A stretch of DNA of 64,000 nt from JBCBSP01 sp039819095 (GTDB lineage: Bacteria; Pseudomonadota; Alphaproteobacteria; Caulobacterales; Maricaulaceae), in contig JBCBSP010000007.1 in assembly GCA_039819095.1 (NCBI GenBank), positions 139,133 to 203,132 of the forward strand, in the 5' to 3' direction. This document shows positions 19,907-28,758 of this stretch, one piece after another. Under the pieces are notes generated by a model. The model was given only the letters and a program-made list of their open reading frames with translations, was not told the DNA's origin and made no database searches. A program made the translations under genes and the position numbers. Within the stretch, counting starts at the first letter, position 1. Each line of letters begins with the position of its first letter.

Positions 19907-20959
19907 ATGCAATCGGCAGAAATCGAAATTCTTGATGTTCCGATCAAGCACCGGCTTCAACAATGGATTAGCTTTCCTTTGAGTGCTCCCGTCAGACGGG
20001 CGTTCAGCATCATGTTGGCTGGATCGAAACACGTTCAGCAATTTGTCGCGTTCACCGCCGTGATGGCGCTCTTGTTGAGCGCCGCTGTCTTCACCGTCTG
20101 GCCCAATCTGGAAAGCATGACCTTCCTCGAGTTCGTGACGCCAGCTATCCAATTCGTTGGCGGCTTCGGGCCGTTCGTTACGCTGCTTGCATCGACTCTC
20201 TGGTTCTTGCTCTGGCTGCTTCCCAAACCGGACCCTCTCGAAGATACGGCGGTTACATCATTCAAATTCGTACCGGCCACCCCGGAGCTGGCTGGCGGGA
20301 TTACCGAAATCGCCCATAGCTGGTTCGGTTCAAAAAATCTGGGCGGCCGCCAAGCCAGACGCACCTACTTTGAAGAGCTTATGGCGAACAACGATGAAGC
20401 GAACCTGCGCCCTGCGCCGTTCTACGCACTCTTGGAGGTCACGAATGACGGGGCGGAAAGACTAGTCGGTTACACAGCTGTCCTCGCCTTGAACGCCGCA
20501 GCTTATGAGAGCCATCGGTCTGGCGACCGCAGCCAATACGATCTCACGGCAAAGGACCTCTGGAAGAAAGGCGAACCGGGCCCTAAACGTCTGTATATCC
20601 AAGCGATCGCAATACACCCTGCGCGCCGTCGCTCCAAGCCCACCAAGATGGCGCTCAAGGCGATGCTCGCTGATCATCTCGGGCATGCCGTTGGAGTGAT
20701 AAAGGACGACTTCCCTAGTTATTCTGAGGGTCTGAATGAGATCGCCATCTACGGCGAGGAATTCTCGGAAGGCGGCCGGCGTTTTGTTGAATCGCTAGGC
20801 GGAGGCGTGAACGCGGACCGCCAGAGCGCTGATCGGAACCCGATTATGGATGTATCGTTGTCAGACCAAGAGGGCGCCAATGCAGCACTGTTCGCGCTTG
20901 CGCGCTCACGCGCGCTCGACCTCGCCGTTGAACCTCCAAGTTTTGTCGGGCTGAGGTGA
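19907..20959 (+). CDS. Orphan membrane protein with GNAT-like C-terminal region
   Basis: A 350-residue protein I do not recognise. Two hydrophobic helices (about residues 45-66 and 80-106) are followed by a soluble domain. Within it, PFYALLEVTNDG, RLVGYTAVLAL and LYIQAIAIHPARR have the strand order and the strand-then-basic-turn of GNAT acetyltransferases, but the acetyl-CoA loop (QxxGxG/A) is not conserved, so this is tentative. The upstream region is less GC-rich than its neighbours (28 of 60 bases at 19801-19860). The gene stands alone between the nucleoside operon and tRNA-Arg and is probably an acquired insertion. Confidence 0.6.
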   Translation: MQSAEIEILDVPIKHRLQQWISFPLSAPVRRAFSIMLAGSKHVQQFVAFTAVMALLLSAAVFTVWPNLESMTFLEFVTPAIQFVGGFGPFVTLLASTLWFLLWLLPKPDPLEDTAVTSFKFVPATPELAGGITEIAHSWFGSKNLGGRQARRTYFEELMANNDEANLRPAPFYALLEVTNDGAERLVGYTAVLALNAAAYESHRSGDRSQYDLTAKDLWKKGEPGPKRLYIQAIAIHPARRRSKPTKMALKAMLADHLGHAVGVIKDDFPSYSEGLNEIAIYGEEFSEGGRRFVESLGGGVNADRQSADRNPIMDVSLSDQEGANAALFALARSRALDLAVEPPSFVGLR

Positions 20960-21050
20960 TACCTGCTTGAGGCACAAAAATGGGAGCATGGTTAGTGGAC
21001 ACTTCAACGCAAATCAGACGCTGATCATGCCCTTCGCGCCAAACAAATAC

Positions 21051-21177
21051 CGCGCCCGTTCGAACGCAATTCGAACGCTTGTGACGCTAGGCCGCCATCT
21101 TTTGGAAATGGCGCGCCCGTTCGAACTTAGTTCGAACTCCTCGGACATTGAGGCGGCCATTTTTTATGGAAAAATGG
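21051..21177. repeat. Imperfect tandem duplication abutting the tRNA-Arg 3' end
   Basis: Two units of about 61 and 66 bp (21051-21111 and 21112-21177) each begin with the same 15 bases, CGCGCCCGTTCGAAC, and each hold a TTCGAAC-type dyad (GTTCGAAC-N4-TTCGAAC). The 12-base string AAATGGCGCGCC occurs at 21106-21117 and again at 21172-21183, where it is the CCA end of the tRNA. Each unit ends in a hairpin-forming GCCAT...ATGGC segment. This looks like partial duplication of the tRNA tail plus its downstream hairpin. Confidence 0.75.
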
Positions 21178-21178
21178 C
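21156..21178 (-). terminator. Hairpin directly downstream of tRNA-Arg
   Basis: On the minus strand, the tRNA CCA runs straight into five T residues and a perfect 9-bp stem (21156-21164 with 21170-21178; arms GCCATTTTT and AAAAATGGC). The stem overlaps the last four tRNA bases, so it may serve 3' processing or termination rather than being a textbook terminator. Confidence 0.4.
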
Positions 21179-21251
21179 GCGCCGGGGAGGATTCGAACCC
21201 CCGACCCCCAGATTCGTAGTCTGGTGCTCTATCCAGCTGAGCTACCGGCGC
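21175..21251 (-). tRNA. tRNA-Arg (anticodon ACG)
   Basis: A complete 77-nt cloverleaf on the minus strand. The acceptor stem GCGCCGG pairs with CCGGCGC. The D arm is GCTCAGCTGGATAGAGC. The anticodon stem CCAGA/TCTGG closes the loop CTACGAA, giving anticodon ACG. The T arm is GGGGG-TTCGAAT-CCTCC, followed by discriminator G and an encoded CCA at 21177-21175. ACG would be edited to ICG by TadA to read CGU/CGC/CGA codons. The duplicated tail just downstream suggests past integration at its 3' end. Confidence 0.97.
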
Positions 21252-21360
21252 CTGTTTCGCGCGGGCGACGGGCTTTAGCCCGGTCGGCGCGAGGCGCGGA
21301 ACCTAGCGGGGCGCCTGCGCCTTGGCAAGCAGGCCGGCGCCGGTTTTGTGCAGCGCGTTC

Positions 21361-22359
21361 TCAGCCGGGCTGGGATCGGGCCGCATGCACGCCCCGGGCG
21401 ATGGCGCGGGCGAGACAATCGGCCGCCAGCGAGCCCAGTCGGATCGTCGTCAGAGCACCCGGCGGGTTGAGCGCGGAGCGGCCTGTGGACAGGGCGAAAA
21501 CGACATCGCCGTCAAAGGGCGTATGGCAGGGGCGGATGGCGCGCGCCATGCCGTCCTGGGCCATGACGGCGAGCCTGCGGGTCTGATCGCGGGTCAGCTC
21601 CGCATCGGTCGCGATAATGGCCAGCGTCGTCTGTTGGCGCGGAGAGGGATTGAACTTGGCCGCGCCGAAATCCTCCGGGTCAAACCCGGTGGAGGTGTCC
21701 GGACGCGCGCCGCCGAATTCACCGTCGATCTCGTAAGGCCAGGCCCAGTAGACATCCTGATTGGGCAGGGTGACCGAGCCGAAACTGTTCACGCAGACGA
21801 GGGCTGCGACGGTGTAGCCGTCTTCGGTGACGATGCTGGCCGATCCGGTCGCGCCGGGCAGCGTTCCAGCCATGGCGCCCAGCCCCGCGCCGGCCCGACC
21901 AAGCCGAACCGGCCCGCCGGCGCCGGCCTGGCGATAGGCGTCCATGCCAAGCGCGCGGTAGGGCGGGGTCTCGCCCCACGCCTTGTCGCCGCCATTGGCG
22001 AGATCATAGAGACAGGCTGACGGCACGATGGGCGAGTTGGGCACGCCAGGCTGCGGGAACAGGCCGAAGCCGCGACCCTCAGCGCCAAGCCCGGCGCACA
22101 CCCCGTCTGCGGCGGCGAGCCCGTAAACCGACCCGCCCGACAGTACGACCGCATCGACGGTTTCCACCAGACCGCCGGGATTCATCACATCGCTTTCCCG
22201 GGTCGCAGGGCCGCCGCCGCGTACATCGATCGCGGCGCGCACAGGCTCAGCGCACACCAGCGCCGTCACGCCGGTTCGAACACCCGCGTCTTCGGCCTGG
22301 CCGACCGAGAGGCCCTCAATATCGGTGATGTCATTGCGCGGTCCGGGTCTGGCGGTCAT
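21361..22359 (-). CDS. P1 (S58) family peptidase, DmpA/aminopeptidase type
   Basis: A 332-residue protein; the ATG at 22359 has AGGAGA about 8 bp upstream. It opens with NDITDIEGLSVGQAED, the family N-terminus, then has NPGGLVETVDAVVLSGGSVYGLAAADG, the conserved nucleotide-hydrolase-like core of S58 peptidases. The segment VAALVCVNSFGSV includes the likely autoproteolysis site and nucleophile (Ser192 after Asn191). Members are self-processing N-terminal nucleophile aminopeptidases, some acting on D-amino acids or beta-peptides. It is followed downstream by tRNA-Arg on the same strand. Confidence 0.92.
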   Translation of the reverse strand: MTARPGPRNDITDIEGLSVGQAEDAGVRTGVTALVCAEPVRAAIDVRGGGPATRESDVMNPGGLVETVDAVVLSGGSVYGLAAADGVCAGLGAEGRGFGLFPQPGVPNSPIVPSACLYDLANGGDKAWGETPPYRALGMDAYRQAGAGGPVRLGRAGAGLGAMAGTLPGATGSASIVTEDGYTVAALVCVNSFGSVTLPNQDVYWAWPYEIDGEFGGARPDTSTGFDPEDFGAAKFNPSPRQQTTLAIIATDAELTRDQTRRLAVMAQDGMARAIRPCHTPFDGDVVFALSTGRSALNPPGALTTIRLGSLAADCLARAIARGVHAARSQPG

Positions 22360-22551
22360 GGACGCAGTCTCCTGGAAAAAGCAGTGCGACCACACTAGGC
22401 CCGACGTCGTTCCGACTGAAGCCCTGTCATCGCGCGCCGCGCCATGAGCGATCAGGGCTGGCCATGGCCGGTGGGAGTAAGGTTATGATCGCGGTGAATC
22501 TGCGCTCAGCATTCGCTGGCGCTCCCGCGACGCCGACGACAGGATCTCAGC

Positions 22552-24303
22552 ATGACCCGAACCACCCTCTTCGCCTGCAGCGTGAGCCTGCTCAGCCTTG
22601 CCGCGTGCGGCGCGCCCGATGCGGTTGAGTCCGCAAACAGCAGCGCGACCCCGGCGACGCGTGAAGCCGCAGCTGAGCCCGCCCATGAGGGCATGGTGGC
22701 TGCGGCCCATCCGCTGGCGGTGGAGGCCGGGCTGCAGGCTCTGCGCGCGGGCGGCGATGCGGTAGACGCCGCGATCGCGGTGCAGGCCGTCCTGGGTCTG
22801 GTTGAACCGCAAAGCTCAGGCCTGGGCGGCGGGGCCTTCATGGTGCGTTATGACGCCGGGACCGGTGATGTGACCGTCTATGACGGGCGTGAGACCGCAC
22901 CGGCGAGCGTGGATGAGAACCTGTTCCGCGACGCCTCCGGCGAGCCGTTCGGCTTCCTTGACGGATGGACCAGTGGGCGCTCGGTCGGCGCGCCGGGCGT
23001 GATCGCAATGATGGCGATGGCGCATGAAGAACACGGCGCGCTGGACTGGGCGGACGGGTTCGCTGAAGCCGCCCGCATCGCCGATGAAGGCTTTGCGGTT
23101 GCGCCGCGCCTGTCGCAGCTCGCCGCGCGCGTGGCCCGGTTCAGCCCGCTCGATGAACGCGAAGAGACAGCGCGCTATTTCTATGATGAGAACGGCGAGG
23201 CCCGTGCGGTCGGCGCAATGCTGACCAATCCGGAATACGCCGAGACCGCGCGCGCGATTGGCGAGGATTGGCGCAATTTCTATGAAGGCGGGATCGCCGA
23301 GGCGATCATCGCCGGGGTCCGGCTGGAGCCCAACCCCGGCGCGCTCACGCTTGAGGATCTGGCCGCCTACGAGCCGGTCCGCCGGGAGGCGATTTGCCTG
23401 CCCTATCGCAGCTATCAGATCTGCTCCGCCCCGCCGCCAAGCTCCGGCGCGGTGGCGACAGCCGCCATCATGAAACTGCTGGAGCCGTACGATATGAGCG
23501 CGCACGGGCCGGACACGGTCATGGGCTGGCACCTCTTCATCGAGGCCAGTCGGCTCGCCTATGCCGATCGCGACGCCTATGTCGGCGACCCGGCCTTTGC
23601 CGATGTGCCGGTAGCCGGTCTGACCGATGCCGATTATCTCGCCTCGCGCAGCACGCTGATTTCACCGGAGGCCGTGATCGAGACTGCTGAAGCCGGCGAC
23701 CCGCCCGGCGCGCCGCAACCGAGCTCGGACTCAAGCGATGATGCGCCCGGCACCAGTCATTTCGTCGTGGTCGACGGTGACGGCGATGTGGTCTCTATGA
23801 CCACCACGGTGGAAAGCCCGTTCGGCTCCCAGCGCTGGGCGAACGGCTTTTTGCTCAACAATCAGCTGACTGATTTCGCCTTTGTTGCGCGCGATGAGGA
23901 TGGGCGGCTTGTTCCGAACGCGGTTGCGCCCGGCAAACGCCCGCGCTCGTCCATGTCGCCGACCATCGTGCTGGATGAAGATGGCGGATTCGTGCTGGCG
24001 ACGGGCTCTCCGGGCGGCAACTCCATCGTGGCCTACACCGCCAAATCGCTCGTGGCCATGCTGGACTGGGGGATGAGCCCGGACGAAGCGGCCGCCCTGC
24101 CCAATGTGGTCGCGCGCGGCGATATCGTGCGGATCGAGGAAGGCTTCGACACAGCGATCCTGGCCGAACTTCAAGCGATGGGTCACGAGATCGAAGGCGG
24201 GCGCGGGGAGATCTCCGGCATCCATATCGTGCGCCTGACCGAAGACGGCGGCCTTGAAGGCGCCGCCGATCCGCGCCGCGACGGCAGCGCCGAGACGCCT
24301 TAA
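22552..24303 (+). CDS. ggt: Gamma-glutamyltransferase (lipoprotein form)
   Basis: A 583-residue gamma-glutamyltranspeptidase with a signal sequence and lipobox LAAC near residue 19, so probably tethered in the periplasm. The large-subunit region has EGMVAAAHPLAVEAGLQALRAG and SSGLGGGAFM. The autoprocessing nucleophile is Thr401 in GTSHFVVVD, and the small subunit carries SPTIVLDEDGGFVLATGSPGG. It would cleave glutathione and other gamma-glutamyl compounds. The stop overlaps the convergent sensor kinase stop by 4 bp. Confidence 0.95.
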   Translation: MTRTTLFACSVSLLSLAACGAPDAVESANSSATPATREAAAEPAHEGMVAAAHPLAVEAGLQALRAGGDAVDAAIAVQAVLGLVEPQSSGLGGGAFMVRYDAGTGDVTVYDGRETAPASVDENLFRDASGEPFGFLDGWTSGRSVGAPGVIAMMAMAHEEHGALDWADGFAEAARIADEGFAVAPRLSQLAARVARFSPLDEREETARYFYDENGEARAVGAMLTNPEYAETARAIGEDWRNFYEGGIAEAIIAGVRLEPNPGALTLEDLAAYEPVRREAICLPYRSYQICSAPPPSSGAVATAAIMKLLEPYDMSAHGPDTVMGWHLFIEASRLAYADRDAYVGDPAFADVPVAGLTDADYLASRSTLISPEAVIETAEAGDPPGAPQPSSDSSDDAPGTSHFVVVDGDGDVVSMTTTVESPFGSQRWANGFLLNNQLTDFAFVARDEDGRLVPNAVAPGKRPRSSMSPTIVLDEDGGFVLATGSPGGNSIVAYTAKSLVAMLDWGMSPDEAAALPNVVARGDIVRIEEGFDTAILAELQAMGHEIEGGRGEISGIHIVRLTEDGGLEGAADPRRDGSAETP

Positions 24304-25709
24304 GCGGACTGAAGCCTCACCTCGAAGACGGCCCCGTCTTCGCTGGTCCCGGCCAGCTCCACATCGCCGCCCATGGCGCGGGCGAGCTCGCGCGCGATGG
24401 ACAGGCCGAGGCCTGTGCCGCCGACGCGCGTGGTGCCGGTGAAAGGTTCGAACAGATGCTCTTGCGCCTTGTCCGGCAGGCCTGGACCGGTATCGGCCAC
24501 ACGAACCACCACAAACTCGCCGTCGGTGCGTGCGGAGACAGACAGCCGCCGGGTCTGGCTGATTTCCATCGCCTGAACCGCGTTCCGGAACAGGTTCAGG
24601 AAGATCCGGTGCAGGTGATCGGTGTCCGCTTTCACACAGACCAGATCATCGACATCATTGACCCATTCGGCCGCCCCGATCGAAGCGAAGGCGTCGCCGG
24701 CCGCATCGTCCAGCGCGGGGGCCAGGGGGGCGGAAACCAATTCCGGATCGTGTTCTGAGGACCGACCGTATTCCAGCGTCTCTTGACAGAGCCGCACGCC
24801 GCGATCGACCGCACGGACCAGCCGCGCGCCCATGGCGGCCACACGCGTATCGGAGCTCATCGCGAGACGGTCGGAGATCAGCTGGGCTGAGGTCAGCACA
24901 TTGCGCAGATCGTGATTGATCTTGGCCACCGCCCCGCCAAGCGTGGCCAGACGCTCACGCTGGCGGAATGAGGCGCGCACATCGCTTTGCATGGCGGCGA
25001 GTGCGCGCTCGGCCTGACCGATCTCGTCGGACCGCTTGGAGACCGTGATCGTGCGCTGAGGATCGGCCGGGTCGGCCTGAAACGCGGTCATCGCCTTGGC
25101 GAGTCGCCGCATAGGCCGGACCAGAATGAACAGAAGCGAGACATAGATCAGCCCGCCGGTGACCAGCGAGATGAAGATGGACAGCCAGAAGATCCGGACA
25201 GAGAAGGCGAACAGCTCACGGCGAAGCGGCGCCTCGGGTACGACGACGGAGATGATCTCGCCGGGGCGCGTCGCCGGCTCGGCGAAGATGCGGATATAGC
25301 GGCCTTCCGGCGCAAAAAAGGTGTGGCAGGTCTCGATAATGCTCTGCAGCAGGTTCATTTCAGACAGATCGACATTGACGATCGGCCCCTGAACGGCGCC
25401 GCCGAGAATGCGCTCATTCATCCCGTCGCTGATGCGCGAGACCAGAACGGCGTCCACGCCAACGAGCAGTTCGCGAACCTGATCTTCGCTCAGTTCTCCG
25501 GCTTCCCCGGCGATGGCGGCCAGGTGCGCGGCTTCAGCACGATCGGCGAGCCAGCCGGAGCGGAAGCTGGCCGAGCTGGGGATGAAGATCATCACCTCGG
25601 CGACAAGCACGAACGCCACCGCCAGCGCCAGCAGCTTGCCCGGCAGGGAGCCTGAGGCGGCGCGAAGCCAGCCCAGCCAATTTAAGGACTCCTGCCTGGT
25701 GTTCTGCAT
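24300..25709 (-). CDS. Sensor histidine kinase (HAMP, atypical H-box)
   Basis: A 469-residue membrane kinase. The start at 25709 (MQNTRQESLNW) is preferred over 25724. A first helix near residues 25-45 and a second near 170-200 enclose a periplasmic sensor of about 120 residues. A HAMP domain follows (LVRPMRRLAKAM), then the dimerisation helix with NHDLRNVLTSA, where His is followed by Asp-Leu-Arg-Asn as in HWE/NtrB-like variants. The HATPase has NLFRNAVQAM, DTGPGLP and GTGLGLSIA. No response regulator is adjacent, so it is an orphan kinase here. Confidence 0.92.
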   Translation of the reverse strand: MQNTRQESLNWLGWLRAASGSLPGKLLALAVAFVLVAEVMIFIPSSASFRSGWLADRAEAAHLAAIAGEAGELSEDQVRELLVGVDAVLVSRISDGMNERILGGAVQGPIVNVDLSEMNLLQSIIETCHTFFAPEGRYIRIFAEPATRPGEIISVVVPEAPLRRELFAFSVRIFWLSIFISLVTGGLIYVSLLFILVRPMRRLAKAMTAFQADPADPQRTITVSKRSDEIGQAERALAAMQSDVRASFRQRERLATLGGAVAKINHDLRNVLTSAQLISDRLAMSSDTRVAAMGARLVRAVDRGVRLCQETLEYGRSSEHDPELVSAPLAPALDDAAGDAFASIGAAEWVNDVDDLVCVKADTDHLHRIFLNLFRNAVQAMEISQTRRLSVSARTDGEFVVVRVADTGPGLPDKAQEHLFEPFTGTTRVGGTGLGLSIARELARAMGGDVELAGTSEDGAVFEVRLQSA

Positions 25710-25732
25710 CACTCCCCCATCCATGCGGCGCT

Positions 25733-27154
25733 CTAATGGAAAGCGGTCAGAATACGCGACCAGGTCCTGGCGAAGGGCCCGAACACGACCGGCTCGTAAT
25801 ACCTTCCGGCGGCGCGTTTGAGCACTTCCCCGCGCGTCGGATAAGGCGCGACCGCTTCGGTCAGCTCGCGCACTTTCGCGCCGCGTTGCACCGCGAGCGT
25901 CGCCAGCTGCACGATATCGTCTGCGCGATCGCCGGCGACATGGACGCCCAGCAGCTTCGCGCCCGGTCCGATGACGAGCTTGGCCCCGCCCTCGTCCGCA
26001 CCTTCCGCCAGCGCACGGTCATTATCGTCAAAGCCCCAGGCGGCGGTGCGCACCTTGTCGCCATGCTCCTCACGCGCTTCGGTCTCGGTCAGCCCGACCT
26101 GCGCGACAGGCGGATCGGTATAGACCGCGCCGGGAATGGCGGCGGAGGACTGCCGCGTCGGCATGCCGAAATAGAGATTTCTGACAATGACGGAGCCATG
26201 CCAGCCCGCCAGATGGGTCAGCGCGCCCTTCCCGGCGATATCGCCAGCGGCATAGACACGTCTGTTCGCAGTGCGCAGCTTGTCATCACAGACGATACCG
26301 GCGCGATCAGCCTCAACGCCGGCCGCTTCAAGGTTCAGATGCTCCACATTCGGCGTGCGACCGGCGGCCACCAGAAGATGGCTGGGCTTGATCTGCCCAC
26401 CGTCCTCCAGCTCAAGCACCGGGCGGCCATCGACCGTGTCGACTCTGGAGGCGCGCACGCCTTCGATGATCTCCACCCCGTCCGCTTTCAGCGCGGCGCG
26501 CACAAGCTCGGCATGCTCCGGCTCGAACCGCGACAACAGGCGTTCCGCCTCAACGATGGTGACCTTCGCGCCAAGCCGGGCGAAAGCCTGACCCAGCTCA
26601 GACCCGATGGGTCCGCCCCCGAGAATGGCGAGATGCTCCGGAAGAGCCTCCAGCGACCAGATGGTTTCATTGGTCAGATAGGGCGCCTCGGCCAAGCCGG
26701 GTACGGGCGGAATGGCCGCTCGAGAGCCAGCCGCGATCACGAAGCGCTTGGCTTTCACCAACACGCTGTCGCTCTCAACCGTGTTCGGACCGATGAAGCG
26801 CGCACGCTCGCGGATGACTTTCACGCCGAAGCCCTCAAAGCGCTCCTGGCTGTCATTGGGCTCGATCGCTGTGATGGCGCGGCGCACATGGGCCATGACG
26901 GCGGAAAAGTCGATATGCGGTTCGCCCGCGCTGACGCCCATCCGGGCGCCGTCGCGAATGGCGTGAACGTGATGGGCCGCTGTGAGGATGGCTTTGGACG
27001 GCACGCAGCCGGTGTTCAGACAATCGCCGCCCATCTCGCCGGCCTCAAACAGGACCACGCTGCGTCCCAGCTGAGCCGCACCGGCCGACGCGGTCAGCCC
27101 GGCTGCGCCGGCGCCGATCACGCACAGATCGGCCTTCATCGTTTCGCGCGCCAT
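25733..27154 (-). CDS. FAD-dependent pyridine nucleotide-disulfide oxidoreductase
   Basis: A 473-residue flavoprotein of the dihydrolipoamide dehydrogenase/mercuric reductase family. It has an FAD Rossmann motif (VIGAGAAGLTASAGAAQLG), the redox-active disulfide GGDCLNTGCVPSK (residues about 43-55), a second NAD(P) motif (LGGGPIGSELGQAFARLG) and the FAD-binding YAAGDIAG. The usual C-terminal HxxxxE base region of lipoamide dehydrogenase is altered (APYPTRGEVLKRAAG), and no lipoyl or HMA domain is present, so it belongs to the uncharacterised TVP38-linked group. The ATG overlaps the stop of the TVP38 gene (TGATG), so the pair is coupled. Confidence 0.9.
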   Translation of the reverse strand: MARETMKADLCVIGAGAAGLTASAGAAQLGRSVVLFEAGEMGGDCLNTGCVPSKAILTAAHHVHAIRDGARMGVSAGEPHIDFSAVMAHVRRAITAIEPNDSQERFEGFGVKVIRERARFIGPNTVESDSVLVKAKRFVIAAGSRAAIPPVPGLAEAPYLTNETIWSLEALPEHLAILGGGPIGSELGQAFARLGAKVTIVEAERLLSRFEPEHAELVRAALKADGVEIIEGVRASRVDTVDGRPVLELEDGGQIKPSHLLVAAGRTPNVEHLNLEAAGVEADRAGIVCDDKLRTANRRVYAAGDIAGKGALTHLAGWHGSVIVRNLYFGMPTRQSSAAIPGAVYTDPPVAQVGLTETEAREEHGDKVRTAAWGFDDNDRALAEGADEGGAKLVIGPGAKLLGVHVAGDRADDIVQLATLAVQRGAKVRELTEAVAPYPTRGEVLKRAAGRYYEPVVFGPFARTWSRILTAFH

Positions 27155-27912
27155 CAGCCCGCCTCCGATTCAGACTTGGCCTTGACCCGGCGCATCACCC
27201 ACGGCGCGAGGGCGAGCGCGGCGAAAGCAGCGATCGCAGCCAGCACGTCCGGCGTCAAAAGGCTGGCGAAGCCCGGTATTTCTCCGGACGCGGCCTCGGA
27301 AAGCTTGGAACCAACGACCGCATAGACATAGGCGCCAGGGATCACGCCGATCAGAGTGCCGAGCACATAGGCCCGCAGCGGCACATTCAACACCGCAGTC
27401 GCGATATTGATGCCAAAGAAGGGCAAAGCGGGAATCAGTCGCAACAAGAGGACATAGGTAAAGGCGTCACGCGAGAAGCCGTCCTGCAGCTTCTCCACAT
27501 AACCGCCGAAACGCTCACGAACCCAGTCGGCGAAGGCGTAGCGCGCAGCCAGGAAGATAATGGTCGCCCCGGCGCTCGCGCCGATCACCGCGACGCCGGT
27601 TCCGATATAGCTGCCGAACAGGAAGCCGGCGCCGATGGTGAACCAGAGCGCGCCAGGCACCGAAATGGAGACGGCCACAGCGTAGAACAGCATGTAGGCG
27701 AGCACGGCCTGCAGCAGATTATTCTCGACCCAGCCGTCCAAGTCCCGCAATAGCGCCTGCGCCCGATCCGGATCGAGGTATTGCGGCCCGCCGAATGCAA
27801 AAAAAGCGGCGAGCCCGGCGAGCAGAACGCCGAGCGGCGCCAGGCGCGCCCAAAGCGGCTTGCGAGGCGCCGGCGGGACCGGGATCGCGTGGGCGGGTTC
27901 AGAATCAGACAT
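27154..27912 (-). CDS. TVP38/TMEM64 family (VTT domain) membrane protein
   Basis: A 252-residue inner-membrane protein with about six hydrophobic segments. The VTT/SNARE-associated core is visible: YAVAVSISVPGALWFTIGAGFLFG, GASAGATIIFLAARY, and LLRLIPALPFFGINIATAVLNV, with the conserved Arg/Pro pair. DedA/TVP38 proteins are now linked to lipid scrambling or transport. It is the first gene of a two-gene operon with a flavoprotein disulfide oxidoreductase, a pairing seen in several proteobacteria and cyanobacteria. Confidence 0.93.
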   Translation of the reverse strand: MSDSEPAHAIPVPPAPRKPLWARLAPLGVLLAGLAAFFAFGGPQYLDPDRAQALLRDLDGWVENNLLQAVLAYMLFYAVAVSISVPGALWFTIGAGFLFGSYIGTGVAVIGASAGATIIFLAARYAFADWVRERFGGYVEKLQDGFSRDAFTYVLLLRLIPALPFFGINIATAVLNVPLRAYVLGTLIGVIPGAYVYAVVGSKLSEAASGEIPGFASLLTPDVLAAIAAFAALALAPWVMRRVKAKSESEAG

Positions 27913-28067
27913 CGAATACTCTTTTATCAGACAGCGTCATGGTATGCGCCGGTTTGTATGCGGTGCGAAGGCTCCGCTCCGGCGCTATGTCGAGCCGGTG
28001 TATACGCCAGGGAAGGCACACGGTCGCATCACGACCGGCGCGCCGGCTCTCACGAGGCTGTGAGCGC

Positions 28068-28096
28068 TTGACACCGGGCACGCGCCCCCGTAGATC
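28068..28096 (+). promoter_or_regulatory. Sigma70-type promoter for the rpmH operon
   Basis: A perfect -35 hexamer TTGACA (28068-28073) is separated by exactly 17 bp from TAGATC (28091-28096), which fits a -10. Transcription would start near 28103, about 60 bp before rpmH. This is the best housekeeping promoter match I noticed in the window, in keeping with a ribosomal protein operon. Confidence 0.75.
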
Positions 28097-28163
28097 ACGC
28101 GGCTCGTTTTCAGCGGCGCGCGAAACAACAGGCGCTGCGCTGCGACTTTTGAGGAGCCCCGTC

Positions 28164-28298
28164 GTGAAACGCACGTTCCAACCGTCCAATCTCGTCCGCA
28201 AGCGTCGGCACGGCTTCCGCTCGCGCATGGCGACCAAGAACGGCCGGCAGGTTATTGCGCGCCGTCGCTCCAAAGGCCGCAAGCGCCTCTCGGCCTGA
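28164..28298 (+). CDS. rpmH: Ribosomal protein bL34
   Basis: A 44-residue protein starting at GTG 28164 with GAGGAG 7 bp upstream. The sequence MKRTFQPSNLVRKRRHGFRS is the canonical L34 start and the tail KGRKRLSA is also typical. It is a small basic protein of the large ribosomal subunit and first gene of the rpmH-rnpA-yidC-engB cluster; rnpA starts 8 bp after its stop. Confidence 0.98.
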   Translation: MKRTFQPSNLVRKRRHGFRSRMATKNGRQVIARRRSKGRKRLSA

Positions 28299-28306
28299 TT
28301 ATTCCG

Positions 28307-28729
28307 ATGACGCCGCGGGCGACGAGCCCGCATTATCCGGACAAGTCCGCGCGCCTTCGCAGGCGGCGCGATTTTTTGCGTCTGCGCCGCGGAGCCAAGG
28401 CGGTGCGCGCCTCGGTCGTCGTTGAAAGCGCCCCGCGCGAGCCTGAGGACAGCGCGCCGCCGCGCGCCGGTTTCACCGCATCGAAGAAGGTCGGCAATGC
28501 GGTCGCGCGCAATCGCGCCCGCCGAAGACTGAAAGAAGCGGTCCGCCTGCTACTGCCCCTCCACGGCGCGCCGGGAACCGATTATGTGTTCATCGCGCGC
28601 AAGCGCACCCTTGTGCGGGCCTGGCCGGCTTTGCTTGACGATGTGAAAAGCGCATTGCTAAGCCTCGCCCCGTCCGATGATCGCGATGGGAACACCGCGC
28701 CTGCGAATGACATCACGCGCCAGGACTGA
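28307..28729 (+). CDS. rnpA: Ribonuclease P protein component
   Basis: The 140-residue protein cofactor of RNase P, which matures tRNA 5' ends. The RNR signature is clear: ASKKVGNAVARNRARRRLKE (residues about 58-77). The N-terminal part LRRRRDFLRLRRGAKAV is the usual first helix/strand. The short tail after FIARKRTLVRAW is acidic and unconserved. It lies between rpmH and yidC as in most bacteria. Confidence 0.97.
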   Translation: MTPRATSPHYPDKSARLRRRRDFLRLRRGAKAVRASVVVESAPREPEDSAPPRAGFTASKKVGNAVARNRARRRLKEAVRLLLPLHGAPGTDYVFIARKRTLVRAWPALLDDVKSALLSLAPSDDRDGNTAPANDITRQD

Positions 28730-28758
28730 CGGCGCGACACCGAAGGACCTTCCCGCTC

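Noticed and set aside
25736..27325. Plus-strand frame of about 530 codons
   Set aside because: It is antisense to the flavoprotein disulfide oxidoreductase, which has intact motifs.
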